A stretch of 55,532 bases of DNA from Dinochytrium kinnereticum (GCA_027604005.1 JADGJT010000123.1:1-55532); one strand, 5' to 3'; counted from the first letter of the stretch, positions 9,837 to 22,551 are shown. Notes: generated by a model from the sequence alone, not told the origin. Numbers and translations are program-made.

Positions 9837-11270
9837 ATGGTAAGGACTTTTGCTTGATCTAGATGGCAAACTCAACACGACTCTAAGGCCGCGGGAACAG
9901 CGAATACGTTTGACACGCATCATCAAGATATGATTGTGAGGGAGTTTTTTTTTGACTGAGGCTCCAACGAAAGGATTCTTAACTTGATTCTCTGGCAGCA
10001 TGATGCGCAATTGGACTACTATGGGAAGAGACTCGCAACATGTTCGTCGGATCGCACCATTCGAATCTTTGATGTCGAGCCTGATGGGCACAAGCTCATC
10101 AGCGTTCTTGAAGGGTAGGAATTTTTTGGAGATGCTTGAATATATGCGGTTTGTGCTAATCGTCTCATGTGAAGGCATGAGGGTCCTGTGTGGCAGGTTG
10201 CCTGGGCTCACCCAAAGTTTGGAAACATTTTGGCCTCCTGCTCCTATGATACCCGTGTTTTCATTTGGAAGGAGGTTGACGGGCAATGGGTGAAGGCTAA
10301 GGATCACGTTTTCCACTCGTCTTCAGGTGATCTCTTTCTTTAGTCTTCTACTTTGAGAAGTCAGCAGCTGACTAGGATCGCCATTTTGATTTTTTCTTTA
10401 TCTGATTGTTTTAAATTAAATAAGTCAACTCGATCGCATGGGCGCCTCATGAAAATGGCCTCATCCTGGCTTGTGCCTCGTCGGATGGAAAGATCTCTAT
10501 TTTGACGTATAGGGGTGAGGCTCCTATCCTTATTAATTTTATTTTCCTCTTGTGGCGTTTTTGTCTGGAGAGACATATTATCGTCATTGCTGATCTCGTA
10601 ACTCAGAGGACGGGTCCTGGGACGCAACGTCGGTCAATGCGCACTCGATTGGAGTCAATGCCGTGAGCTGGGCTCCGTCTACCGTTCCTGGGAGCCTTAT
10701 TACCATGTCTGGTGGAGCAAACCCCGCGTCCATGAAGCGCTTCGTCTCGGCTGGTTGCGATAACTTGATTAAGATTTGGAGGTGAACAAGATTTATTTTT
10801 GTTTTGTTTTTTTTCCTGAGGCAGGTTTGTGGTCATTGAACGTTTTTCGTTTAGGGAAGAGAATGGTACCTGGAAGGAGGAAGGTGCTCTTGATGGGCAC
10901 ACGGACTGGGTTAGGGATGTCTCCTGGGCTCCTAGTGTTGGGTTGCCTACAAGTTACATTGCTAGCTGCTCGCAAGTGAGGAATATCTCCTTTTTGCTCT
11001 CATGTGAATCGTTATCCCTCTCAACTGACGCTCATATATTTCACCCCTCAGGACAAAACAGTGTTGATTTGGACACAGGAGAACAACAGCGGGCCATGGA
11101 CAAAGAAGCTTTTGCAGAAGGAGCCTTTCCCTGATGTTGTCTGGCGCGTAAGCTGGTCAACCTCTGGCAACATCCTCGCGGTGTCCTGTGGGGACAATAA
11201 GATTACCCTGTGGAAGGAGAACCTTGATGGAGAGTATGGGCAGATTGGAGATGTGTCTGAGTCCACCTAA
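9837..11270 (+). CDS. SEC13: Sec13 WD40 protein (COPII coat and nuclear pore)
   Basis: Eight exons (9837-9839, 9888-9935, 9999-10114, 10175-10326, 10425-10514, 10607-10781, 10855-10975, 11052-11270) give 307 aa. Sec13 is a six-bladed open propeller that pairs with Sec31 in COPII cages and with Nup145C/Nup96 in the nuclear pore. Motifs: [99 protein letters not shown] and [18 protein letters not shown]. In this model the start codon is alone in its exon: ATG is followed directly by GTAAGG, and the next exon resumes in frame with [16 protein letters not shown]. Confidence 0.95.
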
Positions 11271-12282
11271 GTTGGGTGCTTCACGTTGTTCAATCCTTTC
11301 ATGGTAGTTGTAAGATGTTGCGTGTGGGGGGGAGTGGATTGACAGCAAATAAACATAAAGATGAAATTAAATATTTAACGAATGGGAATCATGGATGAGA
11401 ATGTGAAGGTGAGTTCAATTGAAAAGAGAAAATTCCTGGTTCTTCAAAAAAATAAAGAAAAAGTTGGCGTGAAGCTTGTCACAGCTAACTTGGACGACGT
11501 TGTCCCCTAACAACCCAAAGGCTGTTACATGCTACGAATGCCTCTCCAACTGCTACATCATCACCATAACGGCTTACCAAGAGCAGACTGTTGTGGAAGC
11601 TCCCTATTGATACCATATGTCCTTTACAGCCCTTCGGATGGCGACGTTCTCTTTAAAACGGTCACAAATCACCATCCGTTCTCCTTTAGGCCACTTGCAT
11701 TAACAGATAGCATGCAGCCATCCTGCTATATCCGTTTTTTAGGCCCTAGCAAGGGTGCATAGAATTGAAGTCCGCTTGAGCCCATAGTCCAGATTCCGAA
11801 AGTTCTATATTGCCTCTCTTAACCGAAGTGGACTTTGTTAAGAAGTAGTAAGCATGCGAGAGGGACGACTATAGAGCAGGGTAAGGATTGGGGTTGGCCA
11901 GATATGGTTGGTGTGATATGAGTGGACGTGTTATGCTACACAGCGGGCAGAGACGGCTCCACAATTTCCTCAATTCGCGTGACCTACATTAGCAGGAGTG
12001 CATGTGTTCCTCACAAGGAAGATGCCTGCATGCAGGAAATAGTGTGTTAGCTACACTTCTTGATGATGAGCGTAAACAGACACCAGTCAAGTTCCAGCTC
12101 GTTGAAAACCTGGGGTGAGGGAGGAGTTCTCTGAAGAAAACTGACAAGATGAATATGGGTTGATAGCTGACTCGATGATGAAGTGTTAAAGGAACCTAGC
12201 TGCTGTAATTCGAATGAAATAAAACCTCCTTGTTTCTTATAGTACAACTGGCAGTCCAAAGTACTTGATTGACAAATTCGCA
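11271..12282. other. About 1 kb spacer between SEC13 and TAF1
   Basis: Only short open frames occur here, with no family resemblance and no convincing splice-linked exons. The minus-strand frame that runs into the TAF1 start is treated as a shadow. No tRNA-like boxes are seen. Confidence 0.5.
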
Positions 12283-15200
12283 ATGTCGAACGTCGGATTT
12301 CTCTTTGGCAACATCGATGAACGAGGCAGTCTTGATTCAGATTTAGATGAGGCATGACCGTTGGAAGGCTCTCATTGCTAAGCGTTTAAACAGGAGCTAC
12401 GCACCTCGCTTAACGATGAGGACGGTTATCTCTCACGGGTTTTATCGGACTCTCTTAATTTGAATGGCATCGGCGAGGGCTCTTCTGCAGGAGGAGATGC
12501 AGACAGAGTGATGCCCAGCTCAAACGCTGTGGACTTTTCAGATTTTAATGAAGCTGCAGAGGATTTAGCTGAGAGACCCGTGGAGTCGTCCATGCCGTCC
12601 AGGCCCATTTTTTATCCTCGACCTATCTTTCATGAAACTCCCCGATTACCAATATACCCGAGCATGGCAAGACCACCCCCACAGCTCCCTATACCCTCAA
12701 GGTTTCCTGCGAGTTCTTTGAAGAGCGATATGATCAACTTTTCGGACTTGTTTTCGACAAAGTTCTCTCGGTCGACGGTAAAGAGGGTTTTTAAAAAGAG
12801 TGCGTTTGAAACCTTTTCGGTGGTTTTGGCTAATGATTTTGGGGGTTAGTGAAAACGCAGGAGCCGCTGTTACAGATATCCTATGATCAGAAGGATCTTT
12901 TTGCGGAATCTTTGGCGAGTACCGATGGAAGTTATATCACTTCTTCCAATGGCCGATTGGCTGGCTTGGAGGATGATGAGGTTGGTTTACTAAGAAAAAA
13001 CTATGTTATTTTTTGGCATTTATTCGGGCTCATTCTGCGAATGCCTTTTTTTTTCGTTCTGTAATTATTTTTTTCTCTCTCTCCTTCTCCCACTCTTTGT
13101 TCGACTTGTAGCTCCTGAAAGATAGCAATCTGCCACCATTGTACCCTGTCCTTCTCGAAGAATGGGAGAACAGAGTTCTTTGGGATATTCAAGACTTTAG
13201 TCCATTTGATAAGGGTCCTCAAACCAACGCTAGACCTACCAAGGCACCGCTGGTCGTTATTCGTAATGAAGTGATAGACTCAGACGGTTGGGCGAATGGT
13301 ATTGTATGGGATTCTGAAAATACTTTGAACGCCGAGCTTTCTGTGGCGGGGTTTGAGGATCCTTACATTATAAATGACATGATTGAAAGGCTAAAGGAAG
13401 ATGGTATGCTTTTTTTTTTTTTTTTTTTTGATTTCATTCCTGTTAACATCTCTTTCTGTTTTTTTTAAAAAATAAAAAAAAGGCGTCATGTTAGAGCCTC
13501 CAATGCCGCCGCCCATTCCAGTAAGCTCTTTTCATCTGATGTTCTTTCTCCCTGTTTTTCGCTTAACATACCCTTCAGCAAATGGCGACGAGCAAATCCA
13601 GCAAAGATCCGTTTAACCTTTCAAATGATCACTTTTACGAGAACATGAATAGAAGAGATCATGTCAGATTAACTCATAGCAGCGTTACATTGCAACACTC
13701 ATTACCGGCCGTTATGCTTCTTATACCATTTGTGAGCATTTGAAACATATGCCTATGTTAACACTCTTTTGCTAGTATAAGACACAGCTGAGTATCAGAG
13801 ACCGAAGATCATTCCATCGCCCTCAGATTCGATTTCCTGTCAAGGAGGATATTAGGTTCTCAAAGGTGAAGAGCTTTAAAAAGAAAGTGCGGTTCGTGGG
13901 GTCGGAGTCGAGCGACCTGTCGGAGGAAGTGAAGAACCTTAGTCTGAGAGATACGACTCCTTATGTTCTTATGGAATATTCGGTACGTCGGCTCTATGGA
14001 CTTTTTTTAAAATTTCTTTTGGTACATTTTCTTATATTTCTGTAGGAGGAATATCCACCTATCATGAGCAATTACGGCATGGGTAGTCTTATCCTTAATT
14101 ATTATCGAAAGGTTGATGAAAAAGACTTGACTGTTCCCAAGGTGTGTGTTTGTACTCACTTAGTCACCTCTTTACCTTTGCGGCTTGTTTTAACGTCAGG
14201 ATTCGTTTTATTTATTTATTTATTTATTTTTCGCGGTGTTTAGGCTGAGATAGGATGTCACACCCCTCTAGACAAAGTCGACGCGACACCATTCCTGAAC
14301 TTTGGAGACGTTGAAGCCGGGCAAGTGGTTCAAGCGATATCGAACAATCTCGTGAGGGCGCCTGTGTTTCCTCATGAGGTTCCTCAGACGGACTTTTTGC
14401 TTATTAAGTGAAATAATTTTAATGGCATTTGTTGTTCATCATCGTCTCAGGTACACTTACAAAGGAAGCACGAGGTGGTATATCCGGGAGATTCCAAATA
14501 TTTTCGTTGTGGGACAACTGTACCCGTTAATGGAAGTTCCCCGGCCCCAGTCGCGGAAAGTTACGAATACAATGAAGAATCGACTTCAGGTCCCTCTTAC
14601 CTTTTTCTTTTTTTGCTCTTCTTCCTCCTCCTTTGTTTTTCCTTGTCTCATCGAGCTGTAACTAACTATCAACTAGGTTCTCTGTTATCGAATGATGAGG
14701 AGCAACGCTCATCAGAGGATGTGGTACCCAAAACTGATTAAGCATTTTGTGGGGCAATCAGAAATGCAGCTGAAGCAGCGGTTAAAAGTTTTGATGGACC
14801 GATAAAACGTTATGAACTAATGCCATGTCTAGGAATTTGCCCAGTTTTGGAAGAAGGGTGAAAATACTGGTTGGTGGAAGCTGAAACCTGGCAAGCAACT
14901 TCCCTCTGAAGAAGATATTCGAAAAATCGTCACCCCTGAGACGGTAACGTCCACTTTCTTTAAAATTCCTAGATTTTTTTTTTTTCTTCTTCTTCTCCAT
15001 CTCTCTTTTCTTTTGTCTAATCAAGTTTACCTTTAGGTATGTCTCTTCGAAAGTGCGATGGTTGGAGAGCAGCGCCTCAGGGATATCGGTTATTCGAATC
15101 TTGATTTCCGAGACGAAAATGAGGATGATGATACCACCGCCGACATTGAGGTTCAGATGGCCCCCTGGACGACCACAAAAAATTTTATTATGGCAACTCA

Positions 15201-16853
15201 GGTGAGTTTAAAACCTTTGAGAACATTGGACTCATTCGATTTTCAGGGTAAAGGCATGTTAAAGCTGTTTGGAGATGGTGACCCGACGGGACGAAGTGAA
15301 GGATTTAGTTTTATTAGACAATCGATGAAGGAGATGTTTTATAGGCAAGGAGACCCTGCAGCAGAGAAAGCTGGTTGGTCAACGCTTCTATCTGCAGATC
15401 CTAACCTTTTCAAAGAAAAAGAGGCGAAGTCAAAGGCCTATCAAAGGTTTTCCATCGCTGAGCAGCAAGTGGTTTATAGAGAGGAAGTACGGTCTTTTGC
15501 CAAAAAATTTTATTTTGCTTGTTTTATTTATTCATGTTTCCCCCGTAGATTAAGAGAATATGGAACGCTCAGCTCCGGTCGCTTTCAAATCCAGACCCCC
15601 CTGATACCTCCAACGACGATGACAGTGCCATGATAGAAGAAGATGACCTTGAGCGAATCAGGTATCAAAAAGGGGTATGGCGTTATCTATAAGCATAACC
15701 TGTCCTTGACCATCCCTTTAGCAATTAGAGATTTTTGAAGAAAATGAACGGAAAAAGGAGTATGGTTTATCAGCTTCATCACCCTCCTCACCTCCAGTTG
15801 TACCACACCTGGAAGGAAAACGTAGTTTTGCTGCTTTCCGGCTTTTGTTGATCTGCTTCTTTAGTGGTTTACTCGGACGTCGAGGATGAGGTTGCATCTG
15901 TTACGGGTAGCTTGACGTCAAGTTATGCGACGCAACGTCGGAGTAAGAGGCTGGTGATCAATCGATTGGTATTGAGCGGATGGTTGTGAAGTTTGATACT
16001 TATTTGAATCTTAGATTCGGAGTGCTGGCGGTGCTTTGGAATGGCGGCCAGAGATCATTAGCGATTTAAGAGTGATTAACGCGTACCTTCGTCAGCGAAA
16101 GCTTATTGAGAGTCAGATTGCTAATAGGTTCTTTTTTTTAAAAATTTGTTATATGTTGGAACTGACCTTTTTTTCTTTCTTTTTTTTTTTTTTTTAGTGA
16201 GGCGAATCAGGCCCCAACTGATGATGATCTTAAGAAGCAACGAAAGAAAAAGTATGGTTATTTGCCCTCACAATATTGAACCGGTTAACCTTTTCGATTA
16301 CGTAGAACGCAGGATCAGATTATTAAATTGAAGCAAACGTCACAATCAAAGAAAGGCAAGAAGAAAAAGGAGGAGGAAAAACCCGCTCCTGCGGTAGATA
16401 AGCCTTTTAAGCTGAAGATTCCACTGCTAGGTATCTCTTTTCATTTTCATTGTGTTAAACAATCATTTTAGCCTCTCAAAAACGCAAACGTTCGGAACAG
16501 TTTGAGAGTGCCATGAGTTCATTGGAACTCGTCATTTCAAGCATCATCAAAGACCACCCATCTCTTTCGTTGGAACTTGGGCCTTCCCCCACCGCCAAAA
16601 AGCCTTACAGCCTTTTAGAAATTCTTGAGGTTTGAGTTCAAAACATGCTTCAAATGACTTTTCTAACGATGGAAATCAGAATTGCAAGAGCCTGGTGTAC
16701 AATGTGAAGGAGGACCTTGAAAGGGATCTTTCAACGCTGATATCAAACTTTGCGGCGGAGCTTGGGCATAACAATCCTGTGACGATGGAGTTGAAAGCTG
16801 TTGCGGCGGAGATTATGCAGGCTCTTGTAGCGGCGGATCTAGCACTGCAGTGA
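12283..16853 (+). CDS. TAF1: TFIID subunit 1 (TAF1)
   Basis: Twenty-two exons join in phase to 1080 aa, near the yeast length: 12283-12351, 12394-12777, 12861-12980, 13112-13403, 13483-13520, 13579-13731, 13776-13982, 14046-14141, 14244-14407, 14451-14589, 14677-14787, 14833-14943, 15037-15201, 15247-15486, 15549-15674, 15722-15821, 15865-15968, 16015-16127, 16198-16251, 16306-16430, 16472-16629, 16680-16853. TAF1 is the scaffold of TFIID and contacts TBP and TAF7. The N-terminus GFLFGNIDERGSLDSD resembles the TBP-binding TAND region. The central DUF3591 core is clear (YVLMEYSEEYPPIMSNYGMG, TPFLNFGDVEAGQV, APVFPHEVPQTDFLLI, PWTTTKNFIMATQ, GDPTGRSEGFSFIR). A basic linker and helical tail follow, with no bromodomain. 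Intron 1 is 42 nt and of GC-AG type. Confidence 0.95.
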
Positions 16854-17771
16854 TGATTGCTATCAACCCCCATGCCAAGCCAAGCCAAGTTCCCGTTGAT
16901 TGTTGATGTGGTGATGGTGGTGTTTGCCATGAAAGCCATAGTTGTTTTTTGTTTTCTTCTCTCGTGTTCATAGACCGGAATTTAGATGAGAGGGGGTGTA
17001 CATATAAGCATATGCTGTTGTTATTATTGATTATTGATTGTTAGGGGAAGGAATGTTTTGTTGTTGTTGTTTTTTGTTTCCTTTTATCAATAATAATAAT
17101 GAATAATGAATAATAATAATATAAATATTATAGATATAATTAATAGTATCAATAATAATAATATTGAAGAAGGAAGAAAGAAAGAGAGAAAGAGAGAGAA
17201 TGAATATAAACACCATAATATAATAATAAACACTTATCAGTATTGTTGTTTAATAATAATAACAATAATGAAAGAAAGAAAGAACGAAAGAAAGAAAGAA
17301 AGAGAGAGAGAATGCTTTCCTAAAACTTGTTTTTCAAAATATTAAGTGTCAAAGGTAACACATGTGCGACCGGGATTTTTCAGAGCCTGAANNNNNNNNN
17401 NTTTTTCTTTTCTTTTTTTTTAATTTTCTTAATTTTTAAATTCCCTCTTTTTCTTTTGCTCCGTTTTTCTTTTGAACATCTCAAATCCATCACCACCCCA
17501 CCCCCATCCATCTGGTACGTTCAACTCACCACCCCTCTCTCTCTGCCTCTCTCTCACGCATGCCCTCATTACTCTCACCCATCCTTATCCTTAGCCTTAC
17601 ACGCTGATAGCTGCTCCCTGCATCCCCTCCCTCCTCCCCTGCATCCTCCCTTCCCCCTCTCTCTCTCTTTCTTGCCTCCGTCCTGCATCCACACAAACCA
17701 TCAAGCTAACAATCATCCATCCATCCATCCATCCATTCATCCATCCCTCTCTCTGCAATCATCCAGTAAAC
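16854..17771. other. Spacer with AT-rich microsatellites, assembly gap and eIF5A promoter
   Basis: From about 17020 to 17320 the sequence is AAT/TTA-rich and then GAAA/GAGA-rich. The N gap follows at 17391-17400. From about 17460 to 17770 the strand is pyrimidine-rich, with CTCT runs and (ATCC)n at about 17714-17747, ending 25 bases before the eIF5A start codon. This pattern fits the promoter and leader of a highly expressed gene. No coding region is seen. Confidence 0.55.
17391..17400. other. Assembly gap (10 N)
   Basis: Ten consecutive N bases follow AT-rich microsatellites. The true size of the missing sequence is unknown. Confidence 0.99.
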
Positions 17772-18436
17772 ATGTCCGCCGAGGAAGAGCACCATGAGGA
17801 GTTTGAGAACGTCGGTTCCGGCGCCTCCATGACCTACCCCATGCAGTGCTCTGCGCTCAGGAAGAACGGTCACGTTGTCCTGAAGGGTCGTCCCTGCAAG
17901 ATCGTTGACATGTCCACCTCCAAGACTGGAAAGCACGGGCACGCCAAGGTCCACTTGGTCGGCATTGATGTGAGTAGCTGGACCAACTGGATGATCGATT
18001 TTTTTTTTCTTTCTGTTTTGCATGGGATGTCAAAACGATAAAAGTGAGAAGAGCATGGCTGACCTGAGACCCTTTTCAGATCTTCACCGGCAAGAAGCTT
18101 GAGGATCTCTCCCCCTCCACCCACAACATGGATGTCCCCAACGTCAACCGTACCGAATACGCTCTCCTTGACATTGACGAGGGTTTCCTCTCCCTCATGA
18201 CCTCGGACGGTGGTACCAAGGACGATGTCAAGCTCCCCGACGGTGAGCTTGGTGAGAAGATCCAGCAGGAGTTCTCTGACGGCAAGGAGCTTGTCGTTAC
18301 CGTTGTGTGAGTGCACCTCTCTTCTTTTCCCAATCTTCGGAGAATATTCTTCTCATTTCATCCTCATCTTGCTCTTTTGATCAGCACCGCCATGGGTGAG
18401 GAGATGGCTCTCTCCTACAAGTCCTCCTCCGCCTAA
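17772..18436 (+). CDS. Translation factor eIF5A
   Basis: Three exons (17772-17969, 18080-18306, 18385-18436) give 158 aa. eIF5A binds the ribosome and relieves stalling on difficult peptide bonds such as polyproline. It requires hypusine, and the modified lysine is K54 in the conserved [12 protein letters not shown] loop. Other signatures are [20 protein letters not shown] at the start of the SH3-like domain and an OB-fold half from [20 protein letters not shown] to the end. The start ATG follows a long pyrimidine-rich leader. Codon use is strongly C-ending (GTC, CTC, ACC), as in beta-tubulin and eL20, which suggests high expression. Confidence 0.97.
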
Positions 18437-18697
18437 TTTTCATCAACCCACAGCCATCAGAAAGGATTTCTGCACCCTTTTTACTTCACTTGCTTCTACC
18501 TGGCTTGTCTGTGGCCAACAGGGCTTGATTAAAAGGACGATCTCTTTCAAACACATTTCGACCCCTTACAGTTTTTTTTTCCTCCCTTTTTTTTATTCCA
18601 TCTTCTGTATCCGTCACTTTTCTGTGGCGACTTTTTAGCATCGTGAATGCGAATTAAAAAAAAACTTTTGTTGGGTTTGATAAGATCTTTGCACGCT

Positions 18698-20754
18698 TTA
18701 TTCCCGTGTTGTGATCGCGACAATAGCCTTGTCCCGCAGAACAATCCACATGCCATTAAGCAACTGCTGAACACCAACTACGTCTCCAGCATCAACAGTT
18801 TCCAGACCCACATCCAGGTCAACCACAAACTGCTCTGACGCAGACTCTCCCCTCATCCTGGTCCTCCGATAAACATACATCTGTCTCCTGGCCTCCACCA
18901 CAACCCCGTACCGATGGTCTCTGGAAAAGCAAACAAACCGCTTCTCCCTCTTACTCGCATGCACGAAATTGAATGCGTCCAACGTGCATGTATGCTTCAC
19001 CTCCAATTTCGGATTGATCTCACAGATGACCCCGTCCACATCCGACTTTAAGCAGACGGACCTCAACCCACCGCCACGCTGCAGTTCCCCACCGACAAAT
19101 CCCGCACAAATCCATTCCCTCGAACCAGCGACACAAACATGAGTCGCGGCACCTTCCACCGAGAACCTGACCAAGCAAGCGTTGGCGCCCTCAAAATCCT
19201 CGTCCTCGACCTGCTCAGACGCGGCGCGCACATCCTTCCCCAGAGTGGTGGTGGAATCCTCCGACGACGACGACGACGACGTGTATTTCTCCAGACTCTC
19301 TCTGAAGGCGGCCAATTCACTTGGGTCAAGCGTCTCGAGGACGCCGTCGTCTTGATCTGGGAGATGATCCCATCGGGTTCCTTCGTTTGTCTTCTGGAGG
19401 TGGAGCGTCAGGAGACGGGTTCTCTCGAGCGTCCAGATGCACTCTGAGGGGATCAGGGTGTCGAAGAGGGTGTGGTTGAAGAAGGGGGTGGAGTCGATGA
19501 GGATTGTGATGCGGTCTCGATGGAACGTGCAGTTCAGACGATGCTTTTCCGTTGGGGTTGGGAGGTCAAAGTAGACTGTGAGGTCTGTTTTACTTTGAGT
19601 CCATTTGTAGAGTGGGGGTGGTGGAGTGGGGGTGTGAATCTCCATTAAGAAGGAGGGGGTGGCGGTGTTGGAGGGTTGTTGGGAAGGTTGGTCAATGGAC
19701 TCGGCTGGTTCCTGGCTGCAGACGACAAACGACCCATCTTCTTCTAGAACGGCAAAGTAAGGCGCTGAAAGTGTTTTGACGGTTGTAATCACTTCGAGCG
19801 TGACAGGTTTCATGACTTCTTGAGGGGAGAGGGTGGCTCTTACGAGGTCCGTGAAGAAGGTGACCCTTTTTTTGGCCACGACTTTACTCGTGGTGGCACC
19901 ACCCTCCGTGGGTTGAACATTGGATTCCTCAGCCCAGAGTCGGAGAAGCAGAAATCGGCTGTAAGACTGTGGAGCGGTGCTGTCGAGACGAGAGGTGAGG
20001 AGGGTGGAAGGAGATGACGCTTGGTCTCGCGAGAAGGCCATGAGAGTTGCATGTGATGTGTCTGCGAGACGAAGGAAATAGGTTGTTCCTGCGCCATCGC
20101 TGACGATCAGAATGTCTTTGCATGGGGTTTCGATGGAGGGGTATTCTCGGTCGTGTGAGGCCAGACTCGGAACAGGCACGTCAAAGACTTTCCGAACATC
20201 AATGGAGGCAGACGGTCCCTGTGTTTGTTTTGTTTCTTAGAAGACTGGGTGGAGCCAACAACCGTCACCAAAAAAAAAAAAAGAGAAAGAAAAAAGGAAA
20301 AGGTGGCCAAGACGAGCCGGGACTTCAAGAGAAAAAAAAAAGAAAGAAAAAAAGAAGAAGAAGAAGAAGAAGAAGAGGAAAGGACTCTCCGCACCTCCAT
20401 CTTCACCTCCATCAAAGCGTACCCATCATCAATAAAGAACGCACGATGGTCATGAAACCGGTCAACAAAGAGATGGTTATACTTTGCGCGAAATTCGACT
20501 CGTTTAAATGGGAGTCCAGGGATAGTTGTTATCTTTGAGGAGGCGGCAGTGGTGGGAAGAACGCGGGAGGACACGTTCTGAACACCCGTGCTCGTGCGAA
20601 GTTTGTAACCATCGAACCTGTTTTAAGCCGATGAGAGGGATATGAGCCACAAATTTGGGACCAAGTGAAGTGCTGCTGGTGATGCATACATTGGGTTGAG
20701 AAGCGACCGGTCGACCTTGACTTGGACATGGGTGAGGTTGGTGGAGGAGGGCAT
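18698..20754 (-). CDS. NudC domain-containing protein 1 (NUDCD1)
   Basis: Three exons (20754-20690, 20617 to 20407 or 20395, 20218-18698) give 598-602 aa, close to the animal protein. The N-terminus VKVDRSLLNPMFDGYKL aligns with the NUDCD1 start. A CS/p23-like domain lies in the middle (PPLYKWTQSKTDLTVYFDLP, then CTFHRDRITILI and W-containing strands), flanked by propeller-like beta sequence and ending CTLDAFNFVHASKREKRFVC. NudC-family proteins assist Hsp90-dependent folding; NUDCD1 is linked to COPI and splicing-helicase complexes in animals. The second exon has two in-frame donors, GTGAAG and GTGCGG, 12 nt apart. The last exon is unusually long (1.5 kb) for this region. The gene is divergent from BUD22 with a 69-bp spacer. 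Confidence 0.88.
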
Positions 20755-20823
20755 GGCTGGGTTGTGGTTGTTCGAAACAATTCTTTTTCGCACTTTTTTT
20801 TTTTTTTTTGTGGTTGGAGGGGA

Positions 20824-22551
20824 ATGTCAGATCTGCAAGACACGACTGCTGGTGATGAGCCAAAGGTCGGTATTGACCAGGATGCGATCAGGAAGAAACT
20901 GGTGAGTGAAAGTTCGCTTTGATGGACGCATCTTTTGTTTTTCGGGTTGTAACGGTTGGTGTTGGTTTAGCATCATGCGTTAAAGGAGTTGGGGAGGACG
21001 GCAAAGGTTGTGAAGAAGGAGGAGATGCTTAAGCTCATAAAGCGTTTGAAGGCAGCAAAGTTGAAGTTGGAGTGGGTATTTCTTGCTTGATTTCTGTTGG
21101 TGTTTGAGGTGGTTAGGTTTTAATTGTTTGCTGCTTGTTTTGTTTTTTTAGAAAAGGAACAGAGGTCCCTGAACATGTCGCAAGTTCTAGACAAAAAGAA
21201 GTTGAGAAGCTGGATGGGCACCTCACAAAGCTAAAAGTATGCATTCCTTTCCCTCTTCTTTCGCACTTTCGTTGTTAAATAACCTCTCTTTAAATGTTCC
21301 AGTAAAGCTAACCAAGCACATATTTCATGCGTTTATTACATTAAAAAAAAAAAAAAGGCAACCAACCCTCAAACAGCAACCGGCGAACTTCTCAAAACCA
21401 CACTCACCAATCTCCCCTCTGAAATCACCAACATTCTTCAAGACCTTTGCAAATCACAGGGCATCGAAACACTTTCCACAGACCATCCAAATCACACCGC
21501 GGTGCTGAGATTAACGCAGGCAAAGAAGATGGTGGACGCTGGAAAGAGTTTAGTTGAGATGGCTCGGGGGGTGGTTGGTGGTGGGAAGTCCAAGAAGAGG
21601 ACACGGGAGGAGACGACGACCACTGCAGAGGAGGTGTCGACGGGGAAGAAGGTGAAGGGGGAGAGGGAGAAGGTAGGTCTTACCGTTGAGTGTTTTCTGC
21701 GACTGACGACTTAACTTTTTTTTTTCTGGTTGCAGGTTGCTTCTAAACCGTTGGTTCCTCGCGAAACCACCAAGCCCGCTGCAAAGTCCAAAAAGATCGT
21801 CCAAGACATTTCGGACGATGAGGGCGGCGACATCTCAGAAGAGGATCTTGTGTTGGAAGATGATGACTTTTCCGTGGATGAAGATGATGACGACGTTAAC
21901 TCGAATTACGATGACGTGATTAGCGACGAGAATGATGATTCCGATGATGATGACGCACCACGACCTGCCAGGAAGAAGATGGCGTCGACGTTTGTGAATT
22001 CGCTTGGCGATGGGTTGTCGGATGTTAGCCTGTCGGATGATGATGATGATGCCATCCGGGCAGCCATGGCGGAGCTTCCTAAGAAGGTGAACCGGATGGG
22101 TCAAAGAGCCAGAAGAATGTAAGCCTGTCCTTTCTCTCCTCCCTCCATCCATTCTTCCATTCCGACCAATTCTCACCTGCCCTTTTTTTTTCTTCTTCCT
22201 CCCTCTCTCCACTTTTCAAGGCTCGCTGAAAAAAAGTTTGGGCAAAACGCCAAGCACCTGTCCCTGCACAAGGCTCCCGTCGAAAAGAACATTCACCCTG
22301 AACGACTTGCGAGGGAGGAGAAGTTGCATCCTTCTTGGGAGGCGAAGAGGAGTCGGAATCCTGCTATTAGAATACCTTCTGGGAAGAAGATTGATTTTGA
22401 TGAGAAGCCTGTGAAAGGAGATGGAGGTGTGAAGGCAAAGACCAAGGCAGCTTCTGCGCCAAAGCTTCACCCGTCGTGGGAGGCTAAGAAGCAGTTGTCG
22501 ACGGGGATTATCAAGCCTGTTGGAAAGAAAATTCAGTTTGATGATGACTGA
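20824..22551 (+). CDS. BUD22: Bud22/SRFBP1 ribosome-biogenesis protein
   Basis: Six exons (20824-20901, 20971-21071, 21152-21236, 21358-21672, 21736-22118, 22221-22551) give 430 aa. Bud22 is a nucleolar factor needed for 18S rRNA maturation. The N-terminal half is a basic coiled helix (HHALKELGRTAKVVKKEEM, LIKRLKAAKLKLEKG). The middle is a long Asp/Glu-rich stretch (EEDLVLEDDDFSVDEDDDDV). The family's C-terminal motif LHPSWEAKR/K occurs twice, once before NPAIRIPSGKKIDFDE and once near the end before GIIKPVGKKIQFDDD. The exon 2 donor is GA|GTGGGT, set by phase. No membrane or signal segment is present. Confidence 0.85.

Noticed and set aside
9825..10316. 163-codon minus-strand frame across SEC13 exons
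   Set aside because: It lies antisense to clearly coding SEC13 exons with WD40 motifs and has no family resemblance; treated as a shadow.
11529..11762. 77-codon plus-strand frame between SEC13 and TAF1
   Set aside because: Composition is not protein-like and no flanking exons fit; length is expected by chance.
20122..20538. Lysine-rich plus-strand frames opposite NUDCD1
   Set aside because: They come from poly-T/poly-A and AAG runs in a NUDCD1 intron and antisense exon sequence.
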